A stretch of DNA of 64,000 bases from Arthrobacter sp. AQ5-06 (GCF_003287955.1 NZ_QMKP01000009.1:62001-126000); one strand, 5' to 3'. Shown: positions 8,006 through 17,726, counted from the stretch's first letter. Program-made: numbers and translations. Notes: a model not told the origin generated them from the letters alone.

Positions 8006-8130
8006 CCCAAAAACGTAGCACCCGCCCCGCCCGGCCGCACGGCCGCCGTCGTCATCTTCCGTAATCAACGCAACTTTCCGTGACCCCACCGTGCTTCCGC
8101 AACACCAGCGAACGGCGGGACAATCGGGTC

Positions 8131-8634
8131 ATGGGGAACAGCCGGGGAAAATCACTGCCGGCCGCCTGGGCGGCGCGTGCTTTGGCCGTGACGCTGTGTG
8201 CTTTGGCGGTGCTGGCGGGAGCGACAAGCTGCCGGAACATCTTCGCGCCACCGCCGTGCATGCCGCCGGAGTTCTCCGTCTCACCGGCCACGGCGAAACC
8301 CGGTGAGCAGGTCGCCGTCAGCGCACCGGACACCACCTGCGACGCCCGCTACGGCGCGGACGCCCGGATCCAGGTGACGGTCAAGGACGCGGCAGGGACT
8401 GCGGTGCTCGAGGAACTGGCTCCCATGTCCGACGACGGCGCCTTCAATGTTGTGTTCACTGTCCCGGCGGCCATGGCGGCCGGGACGGCCGCTGTCACCG
8501 CATATCCCTCCGGCGTGGACTGGTGTGACGACACCGGGGTCAACAACCGGGCCGCGCACGGGCCGCCGGAACTGGTCCGGGTTTCGTGTGCGGAACGCGT
8601 GGTGCCGCTGGTGGTGCTTGGACCCGGAGGTTGA
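8131..8634 (+). CDS. Hypothetical secreted protein, probable lipoprotein
   Basis: The 167-aa product starts at ATG 8131 (MGNSRGKSLPAAW). It has a Sec signal with a hydrophobic stretch (ARALAVTLCALAVLAG) and a possible lipobox ending ATSC near residue 32; the -3 Ala is not ideal. The rest is a beta-rich extracellular domain beginning PPEFSVSPATAKPGEQV, an Ig-like wording, with further cysteines (PPPC, TTC, DWC, VSC) that may pair. No enzyme motif was seen. The next gene, 120 bp downstream, is also an envelope protein. Function is unknown. Confidence 0.65.
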   Translation: MGNSRGKSLPAAWAARALAVTLCALAVLAGATSCRNIFAPPPCMPPEFSVSPATAKPGEQVAVSAPDTTCDARYGADARIQVTVKDAAGTAVLEELAPMSDDGAFNVVFTVPAAMAAGTAAVTAYPSGVDWCDDTGVNNRAAHGPPELVRVSCAERVVPLVVLGPGG

Positions 8635-8641
8635 TCCGGAT

Positions 8642-8677
8642 CAGGGTGATCTGAACCAACAGGGCGATCTGAACCAG
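8642..8677. repeat. 18-bp tandem repeat, two units
   Basis: CAGGGTGATCTGAACCAA is followed directly by CAGGGCGATCTGAACCAG, one transition and one end difference apart. It lies in the 120-bp gap between two envelope protein genes. Confidence 0.8.
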
Positions 8678-8754
8678 AGGCCGGGACCGATAGAGTTTGG
8701 CTGGGGCACCGGTCACCATTACTGAAGCAGCCGTCCTTGGGGGTTTTCACCAGC

Positions 8755-11226
8755 ATGCCAACAGCCACCGCATCCCAGCGCGTGACCAGACCGGCGGCCA
8801 CAGCGCGTCTTCACCCACTGCCGGCCGCGCTCCTGGCGGCACTGCTCCTGTTGCTCACCGTGATGCCTGCAGGTACCGCCCGCGCCGCTGCGCCTGCCCC
8901 CGGGGAAGGCAAGCCCCTTCTGGGCGCTGTCCTGGAGTGGGGAGAGGACTCGGCGCAGGGCTTCGCCGAACGGTTGGGGGCTTCGCCCGCGCTGCTGGGC
9001 CACGATATCTCCCTCCCGGTCCGGTCCGGCGAGGAACAGGACATCCGGGAATTCCTGGGCCAGGCCGGCGGCCTGGGGTCCCACGCGATGCTCAGTGTGC
9101 GCCCCGCCGTGGCGTTGGACCAGGTGGATTCCGCCGCCGCCGAAGCCTTCGCAGGAAAAGTCCAGGATTTGGCGGCCCGTTTCCAGGGCACGCTCCTGAT
9201 CAGGTTCGCTCCGGACATGAACTCAAGCTGGCCGGGCTGGGGACAGCAGCCAGCCGCCTACAAGACGGCGTTCCGGAACGTGGCCGCAGAGTTCAAAGCT
9301 GCCGACGACGCCGGCACCGTCATGGTGTGGCAGCCCTACCTGGGGCGGGACTACCCGTTCGACCGCCACCCCAACGCGCCGGCCCCGGGATCTGAAGGCT
9401 TTGCTGCTCTGGACACCAACGGTGACGGTAGCTGGAACGGATCTGATACCGCCTATGCGCCCTACTATCCGGGCGACGACGCCGCGGAATGGGTGGGGCT
9501 GACCGTTTATCACGACGACACCGGCGGCAAATCCGCGGTCAACACCCTGCCCGCTGACGGCGAGCTCTCCGCGATGCTGACCCAGTCCGGTAACGAGGAT
9601 TTCTACGAAGCATACGTCGACCGACGGAACAAGCCGATGCTCCTCCAGACCTCGGCCTTCTACAGTCCGGCCGCCGGTGGTGTCGCGGAGCGGGACATCA
9701 AGACCTCCTGGTGGGACCAGGTGCTTGAAACAAGTACTTCCGGACGTTTTGACCGGGTTGCCGCCGTCGTCTGGGATGAGCGGACGAGCACGCGGGACAC
9801 CGGTGTGGCCAGCATCGACTGGAGGCTGACCGGCAACGCAGGGATTGCTGAAGCCGCCAGCAAAGCGCTGGCAGATTCCGCCCTGACCACGGGACCGGTG
9901 ACGGCCGTCAGTGCGGTCCAACAGGCCACCCGGCCCAACTCCCTGGCCGGTGCCGCCGCCTGGAGCGTGGCCGCGGCCCTGGTTGTTCTCCTGGTTGGCT
10001 TGTGGCAGCTACCGCGCCGCGTCAGGGCTGTCGCCCGCTGGGGATATGGCGATCCTTCCAAGCGTGATTCCCGGGTGGACCTCCTGCGGGGGCTGGCCAT
10101 CGTGTTTGTGGTTGTCAACCACTTGGGCATGACGTCGCTGTTCCAGTTGCTCACGCAGGAGGCGGTGGGATTCGTCTCGGGCGCGGAGCTGTTCGTCCTG
10201 TTCTCAGGCCTGGTGGTGGGTATGGTTTACGGCCCCCGGGTCAAGGAAGACTTCGGCAAAGTGGTGGACCTGACGTCCCGGCGGGCGGGCAAGCTTTACG
10301 TGACGGCGCTGGTGGTGCTCGTTGGTGTTTTCCTGCTGTCCCTGCTGCCCCTCTTGCAAACTGACGCGCTGACGACCTACATCGACCAAGGGACCGGCGG
10401 TTCCGGGCACAACGCGGTAGGCCGGACGTATGACCTGTACGCCGGAATGGAATTGCTCCTGCAGTTCCCGGTGCCCGCCCAGATCCTTCCCGCCATCCTG
10501 CTTCTGCAGTTCGGCCCGTGGCAGTTCAACGTCATGGGCCTCTATGTGGTGCTGCTGCTCGTCAGCCCCCTGATCCTAGCGGCGCTCAACCGCGGCAAGG
10601 CCCTGTGGGTGCTCGCGGCGACGCTGGGCATCTATGCCGTGGGCGCGGCCACACGGTTCCGGCTGTTACCGTCCCAGTTCGAGGACTCCTTCCCGCTGCT
10701 GGTGTGGCAGGTCCTTTTTGTCATCGGCCTGGTGGCGGGCTTTCACCGCCACCGGCTCGTCGCCTGGCTCTCAGCCCGCACCTGGGTGGTGGCCGCGTGC
10801 ACGGTGTTGGCGCTGGCGTTCGCCTTCCTGTCCTGGTGCAACCCCTACTTGGCGAACGGTTTCGACGTCCGCCTGGCCATCATTCCCGACACTGCTTACC
10901 GGGCCATCTACGACGCCTTCTTTGCGCGCACGTACCTGGACCCGGGCCGCCTGCTCAACGTCCTGGTCCTGGTGGTGGCGGCCTACGCGTTCCTCACGGC
11001 GTACTGGAAGCCTGCCGAGCGTGCCGTGGGTTGGTTCCTGATTCCGCTCGGCCGGGCCACGCTGTACGTCTTCATCCTCCACGTGGTGCTCATCGCCGTC
11101 GTCGGTAACATCCCGGCGCTGCGGCAGGGCGACATCCTCCTTAACACCGCCGCCTACGTCGTGATCCTCGGGCTCCTATGGGTGATGGTCCGGACGCGCT
11201 TCTTGTTCAGGATCATCCCCACGTGA
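8755..11226 (+). CDS. Fusion of a degenerate GH26-like extracellular domain with an OpgC-type membrane acyltransferase domain
   Basis: The protein is about 823 aa. A signal segment (residues about 20-48, LLAALLLLLTVMPAGTARA) precedes a secreted domain (about 50-340) resembling glycoside hydrolase 26: GAVLEWGEDSAQ, LLIRFAPDMNSSWPGWG, VMVWQPYLGRDYP, WVGLTVYHDD. A TM helix near 405-425 leads to an OpgC domain (about 440-820) with DSRVDLLRGLAIVFVVVNHLG and about ten helices. OpgC proteins transfer succinyl groups to periplasmic glucans; the substrate here is unknown. The GH26 acid/base Glu is Asp (PDMN) and the nucleophile position reads MLLQTS, so the domain may bind rather than cut glycan. ATG 8755 is preferred to TTG 8737. 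Its stop abuts the stop of the convergent ligase gene. Confidence 0.75.
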   Translation: MPTATASQRVTRPAATARLHPLPAALLAALLLLLTVMPAGTARAAAPAPGEGKPLLGAVLEWGEDSAQGFAERLGASPALLGHDISLPVRSGEEQDIREFLGQAGGLGSHAMLSVRPAVALDQVDSAAAEAFAGKVQDLAARFQGTLLIRFAPDMNSSWPGWGQQPAAYKTAFRNVAAEFKAADDAGTVMVWQPYLGRDYPFDRHPNAPAPGSEGFAALDTNGDGSWNGSDTAYAPYYPGDDAAEWVGLTVYHDDTGGKSAVNTLPADGELSAMLTQSGNEDFYEAYVDRRNKPMLLQTSAFYSPAAGGVAERDIKTSWWDQVLETSTSGRFDRVAAVVWDERTSTRDTGVASIDWRLTGNAGIAEAASKALADSALTTGPVTAVSAVQQATRPNSLAGAAAWSVAAALVVLLVGLWQLPRRVRAVARWGYGDPSKRDSRVDLLRGLAIVFVVVNHLGMTSLFQLLTQEAVGFVSGAELFVLFSGLVVGMVYGPRVKEDFGKVVDLTSRRAGKLYVTALVVLVGVFLLSLLPLLQTDALTTYIDQGTGGSGHNAVGRTYDLYAGMELLLQFPVPAQILPAILLLQFGPWQFNVMGLYVVLLLVSPLILAALNRGKALWVLAATLGIYAVGAATRFRLLPSQFEDSFPLLVWQVLFVIGLVAGFHRHRLVAWLSARTWVVAACTVLALAFAFLSWCNPYLANGFDVRLAIIPDTAYRAIYDAFFARTYLDPGRLLNVLVLVVAAYAFLTAYWKPAERAVGWFLIPLGRATLYVFILHVVLIAVVGNIPALRQGDILLNTAAYVVILGLLWVMVRTRFLFRIIPT

Positions 11227-12810
11227 TCACCCTGTTGAAGTATCGGCAGCACTGTACCGGGCGGTGAGTTCCCGCTTGAGGACCTTGCCGCTGGGACCGG
11301 TGGGGAATTCGGTGACCAGGGTAATGATCCGTGGGTACTTGTAAGCGGCCAGTTCCGCCGCGGCGAAGTCCTTCAGCTGATCAATGGTTGCGCTGCTGCC
11401 CGGATTAAGGACGACGGCGGCCGCCACCTCCTGCCCGTGCGTTGCGTCCGGGACGCCATAGACGGCAACGCTCAGCACGGCCTCGTGCCGGCTGAGGACT
11501 TCCTCCACCTCGCGCGGGTAGACGTTGTAGCCGTTCCGGATGATCATTTCCTTCTTCCGGTCCAGGATCCGGAGGTAGCCGTCCCCGTCCTTGGTGCCCA
11601 GGTCGCCGGTCCGGAACCAGCCGTCCACCACAGCCTCGGCGGTGGCTTCGGGTCGGTTCAGATAGCCCGTGAAGAGGTTGTGCCCCCGGACCACCAGCTC
11701 GCCTAACTCGCCCGCGGGCAGCAGTTCGATGGCATCCTGGACGTCAGCCCGGGCGATCTCCACCTGGACTCCCCAAATGGCCTGGCCCACCGTTCCGGGC
11801 CGCGGCGCTTTGCCAACATGGTTGAAGGTCGCAACCGGGGACGTCTCGGTCAGGCCGTAGCCTTCGTAAATGTCCGAGCCGAATTCCGCCTTGAACCTGT
11901 CCATCACCGCCACCGGCAGGGACGCGCCGCCCGAGACACAGTACCGCAGGGCGTTGGACCGGCCCGTATTGGTGCGGGCGGCTTCGAGCATGGCGATGTA
12001 CATGGTGGGCACGCCGAAGAAGACGTTGATGTTGTGCCGGGCGAGGGCATCCAGGGCTGCGTCCCCGCTGAACTTGGGCAGCATCACGATGGTGGCCCCC
12101 GCCCGCAGCCCGGTGTTGAGGACGCACGTCTGGCCGAAGGTGTGGAACATCGGCAGCCCGCCGAAGATGACATCACCGCGGCGGAGGTCGAACGTGCTGG
12201 TCAGCAGCGTATTGGTCTGTTCCACGAGGGCGAAGTGGCTGCCCAAGGCACCCTTGGGCTGCCCGGTGGTCCCGGATGTGTACAGAACCGTGGCCGTCTC
12301 GGACGGCCGCAGCGGCAGCCAGGTGCTGATGGGTTCGGCCCCTGCCGCTTCGGTCTCCAGCCGGGCGGCGCCTTGGGTCCCCTCCGGCATCAGGACGGTG
12401 ACGACGTCGATGCCCGCGGCTGCGGCGCCTTTGGCGCCTTCCTCAAGGAGCGGTCCGGCGCAGACGAGCAGTTGCGCGCCGCTGTCGCGCAGCATGTACT
12501 CGATCTCCCTGCCCTTCAGCAGCGCATGCAATGGCACCACCACGCCGCCCAGCGCGAGGACCGCGTAGTAGACGCGAGCGAAATCCGCCACATTGGGCAT
12601 CAGCAGGGCCACGCGGCTGGAGTGCCCCACCCCACGGTCCCGCAACGCACCGGCATACGCGCGCGTCTGTTCCCAGAGTTCGCTGTAGGTCACCCGCTCC
12701 TCACCCACCACGAGGGCCGCGGAGTCCGGGAATCGGGCGGCTGATTCAGCCAGGATTGCGGCAACGGAGATGGTCCCGAAACCCTCTTCGGCGGTGGGTG
12801 CAGCGTTCAT
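11227..12810 (-). CDS. Long-chain fatty-acid-CoA ligase (AMP-binding superfamily)
   Basis: The 527-aa enzyme has the adenylate-forming motifs in order: VLYTSGTTGQPKGALGSH (P-loop), YEGYGLTETSP, WFRTGDLGTKDGDGYLRILD, KKEMIIRNGYNVYPREVEE, and the C-terminal catalytic Lys in GPSGKVLKREL. It activates a carboxylic acid with ATP and joins it to CoA in the cytoplasm. Chain-length preference cannot be read. A thiolase gene follows upstream on the same strand 43 bp away, so the two may act together in fatty-acid or aromatic side-chain breakdown. Confidence 0.87.
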   Translation of the reverse strand: MNAAPTAEEGFGTISVAAILAESAARFPDSAALVVGEERVTYSELWEQTRAYAGALRDRGVGHSSRVALLMPNVADFARVYYAVLALGGVVVPLHALLKGREIEYMLRDSGAQLLVCAGPLLEEGAKGAAAAGIDVVTVLMPEGTQGAARLETEAAGAEPISTWLPLRPSETATVLYTSGTTGQPKGALGSHFALVEQTNTLLTSTFDLRRGDVIFGGLPMFHTFGQTCVLNTGLRAGATIVMLPKFSGDAALDALARHNINVFFGVPTMYIAMLEAARTNTGRSNALRYCVSGGASLPVAVMDRFKAEFGSDIYEGYGLTETSPVATFNHVGKAPRPGTVGQAIWGVQVEIARADVQDAIELLPAGELGELVVRGHNLFTGYLNRPEATAEAVVDGWFRTGDLGTKDGDGYLRILDRKKEMIIRNGYNVYPREVEEVLSRHEAVLSVAVYGVPDATHGQEVAAAVVLNPGSSATIDQLKDFAAAELAAYKYPRIITLVTEFPTGPSGKVLKRELTARYSAADTSTG

Positions 12811-12853
12811 GGTGTCCTATCTGGCTGGTGGAGTTGCTTTGGAGGAGCGCTGG

Positions 12854-14050
12854 TCAGGCTTTCAGGATCAGGGCGTCGCCCTGGCCGCCGCCGCCACACA
12901 GGGCAACCACGCCTGTCCCGCCGCCGCGCCGCTTCAGGGCGAGTGCCTGATGCAGGACCAGGCGGGCCCCCGATGCGCCCACCGGGTGGCCCAAGGCGAT
13001 GGCGCCGCCGTCGGCGTTGATCCTGTCAGAGTTGATCCCCAGGTCCTTGGCGGACTGCAGCACCACCGAGGCGAAAGCTTCGTTGACTTCAATAAGGTCT
13101 ACGTCGTCAATGGTCAGCCCTTCCAGTTTCAGGGCTCGCTCAATGGCGCGGGACGGCTGGGAATGCAGGGAACCGTCCGGTCCGGCGGTCTGGCCGTGGC
13201 TGCCGATCTCCGCGATCCAGCTCAGGCCTGCCGCTTCCGCCGCTGCCTTGCTGGCGACCACCACGGCGGCGGCGCCGTCGGACAGCGGGGAAGCCGAGCC
13301 GGCGGTGATGGTGGCGGCCGGGTCCTTGGAGAAGGCGGGCTTCAACGCCGCCAGCGTCTCGACGGTGGTGCCGGCGCGGATGCCCTCGTCGGCATCGATC
13401 ACGACGGCGGGTCCCCGGCGCTGCGGGACCTCCACCGGAGCGATCTCCTCGGCCAGGATGCCGGCCGCCCGGGCGGCCTCCGCCCGCTGGTGCGAAAGGG
13501 CGGCGACGGCGTCCTGGTCCTCGCGGCTGATGCCCAGGCGGGAGTTCCCGGCGTCGGTCGCGGAGCCCATCAGTTCGCCTGAGACGGGGTCCTGCAGGCC
13601 GTCAAAGTTCAGTGAATCCAGCAGCGGCGCATCGCCGATCGCCACACCGCCGCGAAGCCGGGGCAGCAGGTGCGGGGCGTTGGTCATGGATTCCTGGCCC
13701 GCCGCCACAATGAAATCAGCCTCGCCGGCGCGGATCATCCGGGCGGCATCGATCACGGCGGTCAGGCCGGACAGGCAGAGTTTGTTGATGGTCACGGTGG
13801 GCACATCCCAGCCGATGCCGGCGGCAAGGCTGGCCTGCCGGGCGGGTCCCTGGCCAGCGCCTGCCTGGATGACCTGGCCCACGATGACGGCCTGGATCTG
13901 TGCCGGCGCCACCCCGGACCGTTCCAGTGCGTTCCGGATGGCGTGGGCACCCAGTTCGCTGGAGGTGAGCCCGGAGAGGCCGCCGCGGAACTTCCCGAAG
14001 GGGGTGCGTGCGCCGCCGAGGATGACGGGGACGTGAGCGTCGGTGCTCAT
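12854..14050 (-). CDS. Acetyl-CoA C-acyltransferase (thiolase)
   Basis: The 398-aa thiolase starts at ATG 14050 (MSTDAHVPVILGGARTPFG). Catalytic residues are visible: Cys in NKLCLSGLTAVIDAARM, His in LGHPVGASGARLVLHQ, and the second Cys in VVALCGGGGQGDALILKA. The enzyme makes or cleaves 3-oxoacyl-CoA; length and wording fit acetyl-CoA acetyltransferases. It is transcribed ahead of the acyl-CoA ligase and is probably co-transcribed with it. Confidence 0.9.
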   Translation of the reverse strand: MSTDAHVPVILGGARTPFGKFRGGLSGLTSSELGAHAIRNALERSGVAPAQIQAVIVGQVIQAGAGQGPARQASLAAGIGWDVPTVTINKLCLSGLTAVIDAARMIRAGEADFIVAAGQESMTNAPHLLPRLRGGVAIGDAPLLDSLNFDGLQDPVSGELMGSATDAGNSRLGISREDQDAVAALSHQRAEAARAAGILAEEIAPVEVPQRRGPAVVIDADEGIRAGTTVETLAALKPAFSKDPAATITAGSASPLSDGAAAVVVASKAAAEAAGLSWIAEIGSHGQTAGPDGSLHSQPSRAIERALKLEGLTIDDVDLIEVNEAFASVVLQSAKDLGINSDRINADGGAIALGHPVGASGARLVLHQALALKRRGGGTGVVALCGGGGQGDALILKA

Positions 14051-14108
14051 GGGGTGCCTTTCGATTGCGGATTCAAGAGTGCTTGGGGCCAGCTTAGGCG
14101 AACCCTGG

Positions 14109-14573
14109 CTACTCGAAGGAAGCACGACGGCGGTCCGACAACCGGGTGTTCCAGACGTCCGGTTTGGTGACCTGGAAGTGGCGGCCGGTCAGTGCAAGTG
14201 GGGTTAGTCGGATGTAGTAGTTCTTGGGTCCAGGCTGCCAGGGCTCCAGATGCAGGGCGTCGACGGCGTCCTTGTCAGCCTGGGCCTCGATCACTTCGGT
14301 GTCTCCGCGCACCACCACACTCCAGGCCGCCTCGGTGCGGGGATCGTATCCATCGATCTCCATCGCCGCGGGACGGTCCGCCTGGGCGCCCCACAGTTTG
14401 GAGCCACCGGCGCTGCGGAAGACGATGCTCCTGCGGTCCAGGACGTAGTTGACCGGAAAGATCTCCGGATGGCCGTCCACTACAAGGGCCAGGCGCCCCA
14501 GGGTGTCGTCGGCCAGCAATTCCCAGCATTCGTCAAACGTCAATTTGTTGGTTGGCTGCGCGTGAGAGTTCAT
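14109..14573 (-). CDS. Pyridoxamine 5'-phosphate oxidase-family (split-barrel flavin) protein
   Basis: The 154-aa protein (ATG 14573, MNSHAQPTNKLTFDECWELL) has the split-barrel pattern GRLALVVDGHPEIFPVNYVLD, SIVFRSAGGSKLW and AWSVVVRGDTEVIE. Many such actinobacterial proteins bind FMN, F420 or heme; the true substrate is unknown and a role in B6 salvage is not implied. It stands alone between thiolase and NUDIX genes. Confidence 0.8.
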   Translation of the reverse strand: MNSHAQPTNKLTFDECWELLADDTLGRLALVVDGHPEIFPVNYVLDRRSIVFRSAGGSKLWGAQADRPAAMEIDGYDPRTEAAWSVVVRGDTEVIEAQADKDAVDALHLEPWQPGPKNYYIRLTPLALTGRHFQVTKPDVWNTRLSDRRRASFE

Positions 14574-14655
14574 GCACCAAACCATACGGATCTCGGCCGC
14601 GGACTAACAGGGTAGTGCCACACCGCAATCCCAGGCCCGGGCCTGGTAGTTCAAC

Positions 14656-15123
14656 TTAGGGCAGTTCAACATGCTCCCTGAGGGCGTCCAGGATCGGAAG
14701 CTGGCCCTTGACAAGCTTGCCGCGGGCATCGGTTTCCGTCACCCACCGGGCATCGTCCACCTCGGGAAAGTCCTGGATGATGCCGGACCCTTTGGGCCAC
14801 TCCAGCGGAAACGTGTTGCTCACAATCCGTTCGGGCCGGAAATCGGACTCCGCCGCGAACACCGTGATGATCTTTCCAGATGGTTGCCTGAAGCCACCCA
14901 ACTCGAAGTAGTCAGCGGCTGGCGGCGGCGTGCCGATCTCTTCGGCAAACTCGCGCCGGGCGGCCACGAGGGGTTCCTCGTCGGGAAGGTACTCGCCCTT
15001 GGGAACCGACCAGGACTGCGTCTGTTTGCGCGCCCAGAACGGTCCGCCCATGTGCGCTATCCACACCTCCAGCCCGCCTGCTCCCCGCCGGTACAGCAGG
15101 ATCCCTGCACTGCGAACCACCAT
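14656..15123 (-). CDS. NUDIX hydrolase
   Basis: The 155-aa protein contains a full Nudix box: G in KGEYLPDEEP, then LVAARREFAEEIG, giving G-x5-E-x7-R-E-x2-E-E-x-G. MVVRSAGILLYRRGAGG is a normal Nudix start, so ATG 15123 was chosen although the frame is open further upstream. The fold hydrolyses nucleoside diphosphates linked to another moiety; specificity is not evident. It lies 32 bp after pabC on the same strand and may be co-transcribed. Confidence 0.85.
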   Translation of the reverse strand: MVVRSAGILLYRRGAGGLEVWIAHMGGPFWARKQTQSWSVPKGEYLPDEEPLVAARREFAEEIGTPPPAADYFELGGFRQPSGKIITVFAAESDFRPERIVSNTFPLEWPKGSGIIQDFPEVDDARWVTETDARGKLVKGQLPILDALREHVELP

Positions 15124-15155
15124 GGCGTAGGGCCTCCCTGCTGAATCCCGGAGAA

Positions 15156-16097
15156 CTACTGAATCCCGGCAAGCAATGCGTTGAGTTCGGCCGTCAGCTG
15201 CTTCTGCACGGCAGGCGTCCCGACTTCCTTCCCGTCGATGTGGTTCACCGGCGCGAGCAGCCTGATGCTGGAAATCAGCCACACGGCGTCGGCGTCCAGC
15301 AGGTCCTGCGGTTCCAGCGGCCCATAGCCGAGCTCCCAGCCGGCTGCCTTGGCCGCCGCGAACAGGGCACCCTGGGAGGTCCCGGGGAGAATCCCGCTGT
15401 CCAGCTGCGGGGTGATGAGCCGGCGCACCGCGCGGGTGGCGCCGGCGCCGTCGTCGGACGTTTCCAGGTGTGCCAGCAGCACAGTGGACGTGGGGCCTTC
15501 CAGGACCCGGCCGTCCGTGGATGTGAAGATGACGTCGTCGGCGCCCTGTTTGTGGGCGTACCGCAGGGCGGCCATGTTCGTGGCATAGGACAGGGTCTTG
15601 GCGCCGAGCAGCAGCCAGGGGGCACGCTCAGCCACGTCGCTGTCGTAGCCGCGGTCCAGGAGGATGACATCGATCCCCGTTTCGCGCTGGCGACGGCCGA
15701 GGGCGCCTACCAAGGAAACCTGGACCCAGCAGGTGGGGGATTCTGCGCCCTCCGGACCGCGGGTGACCACAAGTTTCACCACCAGCTCGTCCTCGGCGGG
15801 CGACGGAGCGGGATGCTCGTTACGGTGCTCCGCGACGCCCGTGGCGATGGCCGCCCGCCACGCATCCTGCGCCGGGATCACCAAGTCAAGGGCCTGGGCC
15901 GACCCGACCAGCCGGTCCAGATGCGCCTGCTGCTTCCGGACCGCGCCGCCCACCGCGAGCATGGACTCGAACACGCCGTCGCCACGCGTGGCGCCCTGGT
16001 CCGTGGCCATCAGCTGGGGCTGCGAAGCGTCGGCCAGCCGGCCGGCCGGGAACGCGGGGTCAAGGAAAACGAGCACCACGGGCGCAGGAGAAGTCAT
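15156..16097 (-). CDS. pabC: Aminodeoxychorismate lyase (class IV aminotransferase family)
   Basis: The 313-aa PLP enzyme has the class IV wording: GVFESMLAVGGAVRKQQAHLDRL near the N-terminus, the PLP lysine in LLGAKTLSYATNMAALRYA, and EGPTSTVLLA. PabC releases pyruvate from aminodeoxychorismate to give p-aminobenzoate for folate. A branched-chain or D-amino-acid aminotransferase is the alternative in this family. The presence of a PabB-containing fusion gene in the same window (30292-32484) supports the PabC reading. Confidence 0.78.
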   Translation of the reverse strand: MTSPAPVVLVFLDPAFPAGRLADASQPQLMATDQGATRGDGVFESMLAVGGAVRKQQAHLDRLVGSAQALDLVIPAQDAWRAAIATGVAEHRNEHPAPSPAEDELVVKLVVTRGPEGAESPTCWVQVSLVGALGRRQRETGIDVILLDRGYDSDVAERAPWLLLGAKTLSYATNMAALRYAHKQGADDVIFTSTDGRVLEGPTSTVLLAHLETSDDGAGATRAVRRLITPQLDSGILPGTSQGALFAAAKAAGWELGYGPLEPQDLLDADAVWLISSIRLLAPVNHIDGKEVGTPAVQKQLTAELNALLAGIQ

Positions 16098-16191
16098 GGC
16101 TCCAGCTTAGTAGGGCCAGCCGCGGCTAAGCTGTGGTCATTGCCCCGCCGGAACCCGTCCGCGGGTGCGCACAACCCGGGGGGTTATTCCA

Positions 16192-17667
16192 GTGCTGTGG
16201 CCAATTTCGCTTGCCGGTACCGCGCCGACGTGGGTGGTGGTGGTGCTCAGCATTGCGGACCTGGTGATCCGGGTCCTGGCCGTGGGCATCATCCCCGGCA
16301 ACAGGCGCCCCACCACGGCCATGGCCTGGCTGCTGGGCATCTTCTTTGTGCCGTTCCTGGGCCTGATCCTTTTCCTGCTGTTCGGAAACTTCAAGCTTTC
16401 CAGCCGCCGACGCCAGCAACAGGAGCAGGTCAATGACAGGGTGCGGTCCGGCATCTCGGCGCTCGCCGACGTCGTCAGTGAATACGCAGGACCCGAATGG
16501 GTGAAGTCCGCCGGCGAATTGAACCGACGGCTCGGCTCCCTCCCCATGGTGGACGGCAATTCAGTGGACCTCATTCCCGGCTACCCGGACTCGATCCTGG
16601 CCATGACCGAGGCCGTGCGCAAGGCCAAGAACTTCGTCAACGCCGAGTTCTACATCATGAGCACGGACCACATCACCAATGATCTGCTGACCGCCCTCGA
16701 GGAGGCGGCCGAGCGCGGCGTGGAAGTCAGGGTGCTGTTCGACCACATCGGCACGCTCCGGGTCAAGGGTTACCGCAACTTCCTCAAACGCCTGCGGGCC
16801 GGGAAGATCCAGTGGAAGCGCATGCTCCCGCTGTTGCCGGCCCACGGCCAGTGGCGACGCCCGGACCTCCGCAACCACCGCAAGATCATGGTGATCGACG
16901 GCGAACTCGCCTTCACGGGCTCGCAGAACCTGATCGAGCCTTCCTACAACAACCCCAAACACCGCAAGGCCGGCCGCGAGTGGGTGGAGCTGATGGCCTG
17001 CCTGCGCGGACCGATCGTCACTACGCTCAACGTTGTGTTCGCCACGGACTGGCTGAGCGAAACCGACGAGTCCCTGGAACACCAGCTGCAGCTCCCGGCC
17101 AACCCTGAACCGGGCAACGTCACGGCCCAGGTGGTGCCCAGCGGCCCCGGGTTCATCACGGAAAACAACCTGCGCCTCTTCAATACCCTGATCTACTCCG
17201 CGCAGCACCGGATTTCCATCTGCAGCCCGTATTTCGTGCCCGATGATTCCCTGCTCTACGCCATCACCACAGCGGCCCAGCGGGGCGTGGACGTGGAGCT
17301 GTTCGTCTCCGAAAAGGGCGATCAGTTCCTGGTCCACCACGCCCAGCGCTCCTATTACGAGGCGCTGCTGGAGGCCGGCGTCCGGATCTACCTCTACAAA
17401 GCGCCCTTTGTGCTCCACGCCAAGCACTTCACCATCGACGACGAAGTGGCTGTCCTGGGCTCCAGCAACATGGACATGCGCTCCTTCTCGCTGAACATGG
17501 AGGTCTCGGTGATGCTGCTGGGCGCCGAAATCGTGAACAACATGCGCGCGGTCGAAGACACGTACCGCGACATTTCCAACGAACTCATGCTTGAGGACTG
17601 GCTGCAGCGCCCCCTCGCGGCCCGGTACATCGACAACGTGGCCCGGCTGACAGCTACTGTCCAGTAA
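16192..17667 (+). CDS. cls: Cardiolipin synthase (phospholipase D superfamily)
   Basis: The 491-aa protein has two N-terminal TM helices (PTWVVVVLSIADLVIRVLAV and AWLLGIFFVPFLGLILFLLF, residues about 10-70) and two HKD motifs: LRNHRKIMVIDGELAFTGSQN and VLHAKHFTIDDEVAVLGSSN. It condenses phosphatidylglycerol-type lipids into cardiolipin at the membrane. GTG 16192 is preferred because GGGGGG lies 8 bp upstream; an in-frame GTG at 16165 lacks a ribosome site. It stands alone. Confidence 0.9.
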   Translation: MLWPISLAGTAPTWVVVVLSIADLVIRVLAVGIIPGNRRPTTAMAWLLGIFFVPFLGLILFLLFGNFKLSSRRRQQQEQVNDRVRSGISALADVVSEYAGPEWVKSAGELNRRLGSLPMVDGNSVDLIPGYPDSILAMTEAVRKAKNFVNAEFYIMSTDHITNDLLTALEEAAERGVEVRVLFDHIGTLRVKGYRNFLKRLRAGKIQWKRMLPLLPAHGQWRRPDLRNHRKIMVIDGELAFTGSQNLIEPSYNNPKHRKAGREWVELMACLRGPIVTTLNVVFATDWLSETDESLEHQLQLPANPEPGNVTAQVVPSGPGFITENNLRLFNTLIYSAQHRISICSPYFVPDDSLLYAITTAAQRGVDVELFVSEKGDQFLVHHAQRSYYEALLEAGVRIYLYKAPFVLHAKHFTIDDEVAVLGSSNMDMRSFSLNMEVSVMLLGAEIVNNMRAVEDTYRDISNELMLEDWLQRPLAARYIDNVARLTATVQ

Positions 17668-17726
17668 GGCCGCCGATTCCGGCGCATTCAGCTGATCGCC
17701 CAGATCAGCAACTTCGATCGCACCTA

